From Baffinella frigidus (taxonomy: Eukaryota > Cryptophyceae > Cryptomonadales > Baffinellaceae), in NCBI GenBank assembly GCA_026770585.1, contig MU646478.1, forward strand, positions 544,014-557,028: a stretch of 13,015 nt of DNA. The letters run 5' to 3'. Shown here piece after piece: positions 9,301-11,545 of this stretch. The notes under the pieces are model-generated. The model was not told the DNA's origin, searched no databases, and worked only from the letters and a program-made list of their open reading frames with translations. The first letter of the stretch is position 1, and every line of letters begins with the position of its first letter. Both the position numbers and the translations under genes were made by a program.

Positions 9301-11506
9301 TTCCCTTGAAAGATGTCAAACGTGGATGTTTCGACCTCCCTGGCGTGGTGCGGTGTTGCAGCAAGGCGTGGTTTCTGACGGGGTTTCTGGCTGGGTTTCT
9401 AGGGGGCACGGAAGGAGTGCGGCGTGACGGACGGGGCGGCCCTCTCGCCAGAAGGGGGGTTGCTGCAGCGGGTGGTGTCTGCCGTGTCGTTTGAACCTAA
9501 GGAGGAGGAGGAGGTCCCGCCCTATCCCTACACCCACAAACCCTACACCTTAGGTTCGCCCTACCCCTGAACCCACACACCCTAAATTTTAAGGAAGGTT
9601 CCGCCCCCGCGAATCACTCAACCCTAATCGCTGAACCTTTTTGGACCAAACACACTGGACCCTGCACCTTAAGCCCCGCGGACTTGAGCGCTACTGCTGA
9701 CGGTACATTTGTGGCTGCCGCTGACGGTGCTGTTGATGCAGGAGTCCGGGGTGCTGACAGTGACTGCCTTGTGACTGCGACTACCTTGTAGTAGCGACTG
9801 CCTTGTAACAGCGACTGTCTTGGCAGGAGTTCGGGGTGATGGCAGTGGCTGCCTTGTGGCAGTGACTGCCTTGTGACAGTGACTACCTTGTAGTAGCGAC
9901 TGCCTTGTAACAGCGACTGTCTTGGCAGGAGTCCGGGGTGCTGACAGTGCCGCTAGCGATGGAGAGGTTCATGGCGCACATGGTCGAAGTTGGCCTCGTG
10001 GAGCTCGACGAGGTTCTCGGGTGAGAGCCCTTCTTTACCACTTAGCAGCGACCGAGGACCTTTTCACCTTGAATTCAAGGTGAAATTCCGGTTAGGTTCT
10101 AGGACAATGGATAAGATTTTAGTACAAATGGTTTAGATCCCCAATCCCCACTCCTTCTGCTCCTCCTGCTCCCAAGCCCGCATCTCTAACCCCTAACCCC
10201 GAAACCCGAAACCCGAAACCCGAAACCCGAAACCCGAAACCCGAAACCCAGAACCCGAAACCCGAAACCCGGACAGGCTGCACGCGACAGACGAGGCGAT
10301 TCCGCGCTGGAAACGCCAGGCCCTTGCGTCCGAAGGAGGGGTCTGTGCCCCCCCCCCCTATATCCCTACGGGTTGCCTACTGTAGGGTCCTAGGTCTTAT
10401 CGCTTAGGGGGTTTTCCAAATCCCTTGGAAGTCTGCTGTGTGGGAGGGGTCCGTGCCCCCCCCCCCCCAACAAACTTCTTTCTTCTTCTTCTTTATTACT
10501 CTCAAGCCAGGAGATGAGGGGATTCCGCGCTGGCGTCTGAAGGAGGGGTCTGTCTCCCCCCCCCCACCAAATGCATACGCTTAGATTCGTCACCCTTCTA
10601 TGAAACATAGGGCCGAACGGCGACGAATCCAAGGTAACGCAAGCGATTTCTTCGCGTTCCTGAATAAATTCAATTTCAGATTTGGCTTCGCGTTTTAGCC
10701 ATTTTGTACTTGTAGGGCTTTAACATAACTGGTTTTGTGCCATAAATTGTTTAGATGGACAGTTTTCGAAATTAAATCTATTCAGTTACGGGACTAGATT
10801 TGATCCCCCAGGCCCTTGCTTCCGAGGGCGGGGTCAGTGTCCACCCTCCCACCAAATCTCCTGCTGTAACGTCTTAGCTTATATTTGCGACTTTCCAGCC
10901 CCATGTTTCATTCTCCGGCCCACGCAGCGGGCTACGAAGGGATTTTCGGCCCATTTTTGGCCGACTTTGCCTTACTTTATCTGTAGGAACCCCCCTATGT
11001 CCCTACGGGTTTCCTACCGTAAGGTTCTAGGTATTATCGCTTAGGGGATATTCAAAACCCCTTCGAAGTCCGCTGTGTGGAAAGGCTCGCTACCTCGGAA
11101 GCGTCGTATGTCTAAACGAGGGGCCTGCTCGTGTCTGGTTATTAGATATTTTATTAAATAAAATATTTCAGATATTTTTATTACATAAACACCCCCTGAG
11201 CCCCGACCCTGACGCAGGGGGTGCGGGATGGGAGCGAGACACAGCTGCCGCCCCTCCGGATCAAAGAGCACGTGCGTCAACCCTAAACCCTAAACCGTCA
11301 ACCGTCAACCATTAACCGTGAACCCGAAACCGTCAACCCCAAACCCTAAACCCTAAACCCTAAACCCTAAACCCTAACCCCTAACCCCTAACCCCTAAAC
11401 CCCAACCCGTAAACCCTAAACCCTACACCCTACACCCTAAACCCCACACCCTTGACCCTAAACCATGAACCCCAAACCCCAAACCCTAAACCCCAAACCC
11501 TAAACC

Positions 11507-11545
<39 letters not shown>

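Noticed and set aside
9174-9494. 106-aa forward ORF
   Set aside because: Its frame over 9403-9494 is not that of exon 15 and gives Gly/Arg-rich junk. The ECGV..SPE frame explains the echo at 9183 and keeps phase with neighbours.
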